NCBI GenBank assembly: GCA_002709305.1
Contig: PAQM01000002.1
Coordinates: 1 to 43,652 of the forward strand
Origin: Crocinitomicaceae bacterium
GTDB taxonomy: Bacteria > Bacteroidota > Bacteroidia > Flavobacteriales_D > Crocinitomicaceae
Direction of reading: 5' to 3'
Length of the DNA: 43,652 nucleotides
Positions within the stretch are counted from its first letter, which is position 1. Each line of letters begins with the position of its first letter. Positions 43,302-43,652 of this stretch are shown one piece after another. The notes under the pieces were generated by a model that made no database searches, had not been told where the DNA came from, and was given only the letters and a program-made list of their open reading frames with translations. Position numbers and translations under genes: made by a program.

Positions 43302-43652
43302 TTATTTAATTATCATTTTCCTCTCAACTGTACCATCATTATAGATGTATAGAAGTGGTGTGTTAGGTTTAAATGGTGTCTCTCTGCCTAGCACATCAAC
43401 AATCTTTATTAGTTGTTTAGGGGTGTTGTTTAGTTCACCTATTCCTGCTGAGCCTGAACAATCATTATTACAATCTGTACTAAATGATGTTTGAGGGTCT
43501 ATGTTTGTCCAATTAACTGCTGAATAGTTCATATTATCTACCTCAATACAGGTAAGGTTTGGGTTATTAATAGTATTAAAGTATGTAATAGCCGAGGGAT
43601 TTACATTTTTAACATTTAAGCACTCTAGCTGGTTATATGGACAAGAAAGTTC
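43302..43652 (-). CDS. Leucine-rich-repeat surface protein (C-terminal part, runs off the window)
   Basis: The frame is open from 43652 to the stop at 43304-43302, 116 residues plus stop. The upstream part, ELSCPYNQLECLNVKNVNPS then FNTINNPNLTCIEVDNMNYS, is the last leucine-rich-like repeat of a known Bacteroidota surface-protein type ending WTNIDPQTSFSTDC. The tail IKIVDVLGRETPFKPNTPLL then YIYNDGTVERKMIIK is almost identical to that of the LamG protein. It is probably exported and surface-attached. A Met at 43532 is internal, not the start. Confidence 0.9.
   Translation of the reverse strand, partial: ELSCPYNQLECLNVKNVNPSAITYFNTINNPNLTCIEVDNMNYSAVNWTNIDPQTSFSTDCNNDCSGSAGIGELNNTPKQLIKIVDVLGRETPFKPNTPLLYIYNDGTVERKMIIK
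43305..43414 (-). repeat. C-terminal tail module, copy 2
   Basis: This is the partner of 41010-41119: 110 bases, six mismatches by eye, no gaps, same frame. A more divergent protein-level copy ends the CotH-type gene at 9451. Confidence 0.85.

Noticed and set aside
43302-43532. Stand-alone 76-aa gene starting at ATG 43532
   Set aside because: The frame is open through to the window edge and encodes leucine-rich-repeat residues upstream, so this Met is internal.

Overview
The window is about 31% GC by eye and dense in genes. It reads as chromosome from a marine-type Bacteroidota, most likely Flavobacteriales. The evidence is the many type IX secretion (T9SS) C-terminal sorting tails (types A and B), GLPGLI and IPExxxVDY family proteins, SusC-like TonB receptors, lipoproteins with Cys followed by Lys/Glu, Bacteroidota -7 promoter boxes (TAnnTTTG) and little use of Shine-Dalgarno sites. 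No rRNA, CRISPR array, transposase or integrase was seen.

Layout. 1-3873 (minus): the N-terminal 1291 residues of a giant secreted Ig/PKD-like repeat protein with five exact-period 252-bp repeats. 4017-5033: a PhzF-family enzyme and a mini Smr-domain protein. 5136-12035 (plus): a compact run of a CotH-type kinase, an alkaline-phosphatase-superfamily lipoprotein, a second CotH-type kinase, gamma-glutamyltranspeptidase and a fructosamine-kinase-family protein. 12080-17309 (plus): a MerR/B12-binding regulator of the CarH/LitR type, a triple-FAS1 secreted protein, a 28-aa peptide, a terminator, an SRPBCC protein, two tiny membrane proteins, an SDR protein lacking the catalytic Tyr, and a Tat plus T9SS intradiol-dioxygenase-like protein. 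17317-21055: lipoproteins, an AlkA-like glycosylase, tRNA(CAU), heme A synthase and an NAD-binding epimerase-like protein. 21125-23797: a PKD-repeat T9SS type B protein. 24118-31780: core metabolism (fumC, IPExxxVDY protein, pyk, gcvP, metK). 31819-38859: an HMA metal-binding protein with its TonB receptor, an Nfu-type Fe-S scaffold, and a GLPGLI/outer-membrane-barrel pair. 39027-40590: a PH-SHOCT protein, a lipoprotein and initiator tRNA. 40632-43652: an accessory-looking stretch with LamG and leucine-rich-repeat surface proteins that share a nearly identical 3' module, a small lipoprotein and a sulfotransferase.

Most notable system: the promoter of the B12-type MerR gene and the promoter of the adjacent FAS1 operon carry three copies of one 34-bp dyad, TTTGTTTAAC-N14-(G/C)TTAAACAAA. 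Each promoter's -7 box overlaps one of these dyads. Together with an intact W-x9-EH motif and B12-ligand His in the regulator, this predicts an autoregulated, cobalamin- and light-responsive regulon whose effectors (FAS1, SRPBCC, micro-membrane proteins, a Tyr-less SDR) are poorly characterised. No photolyase or carotenoid gene lies in the window, so the light link is an inference.
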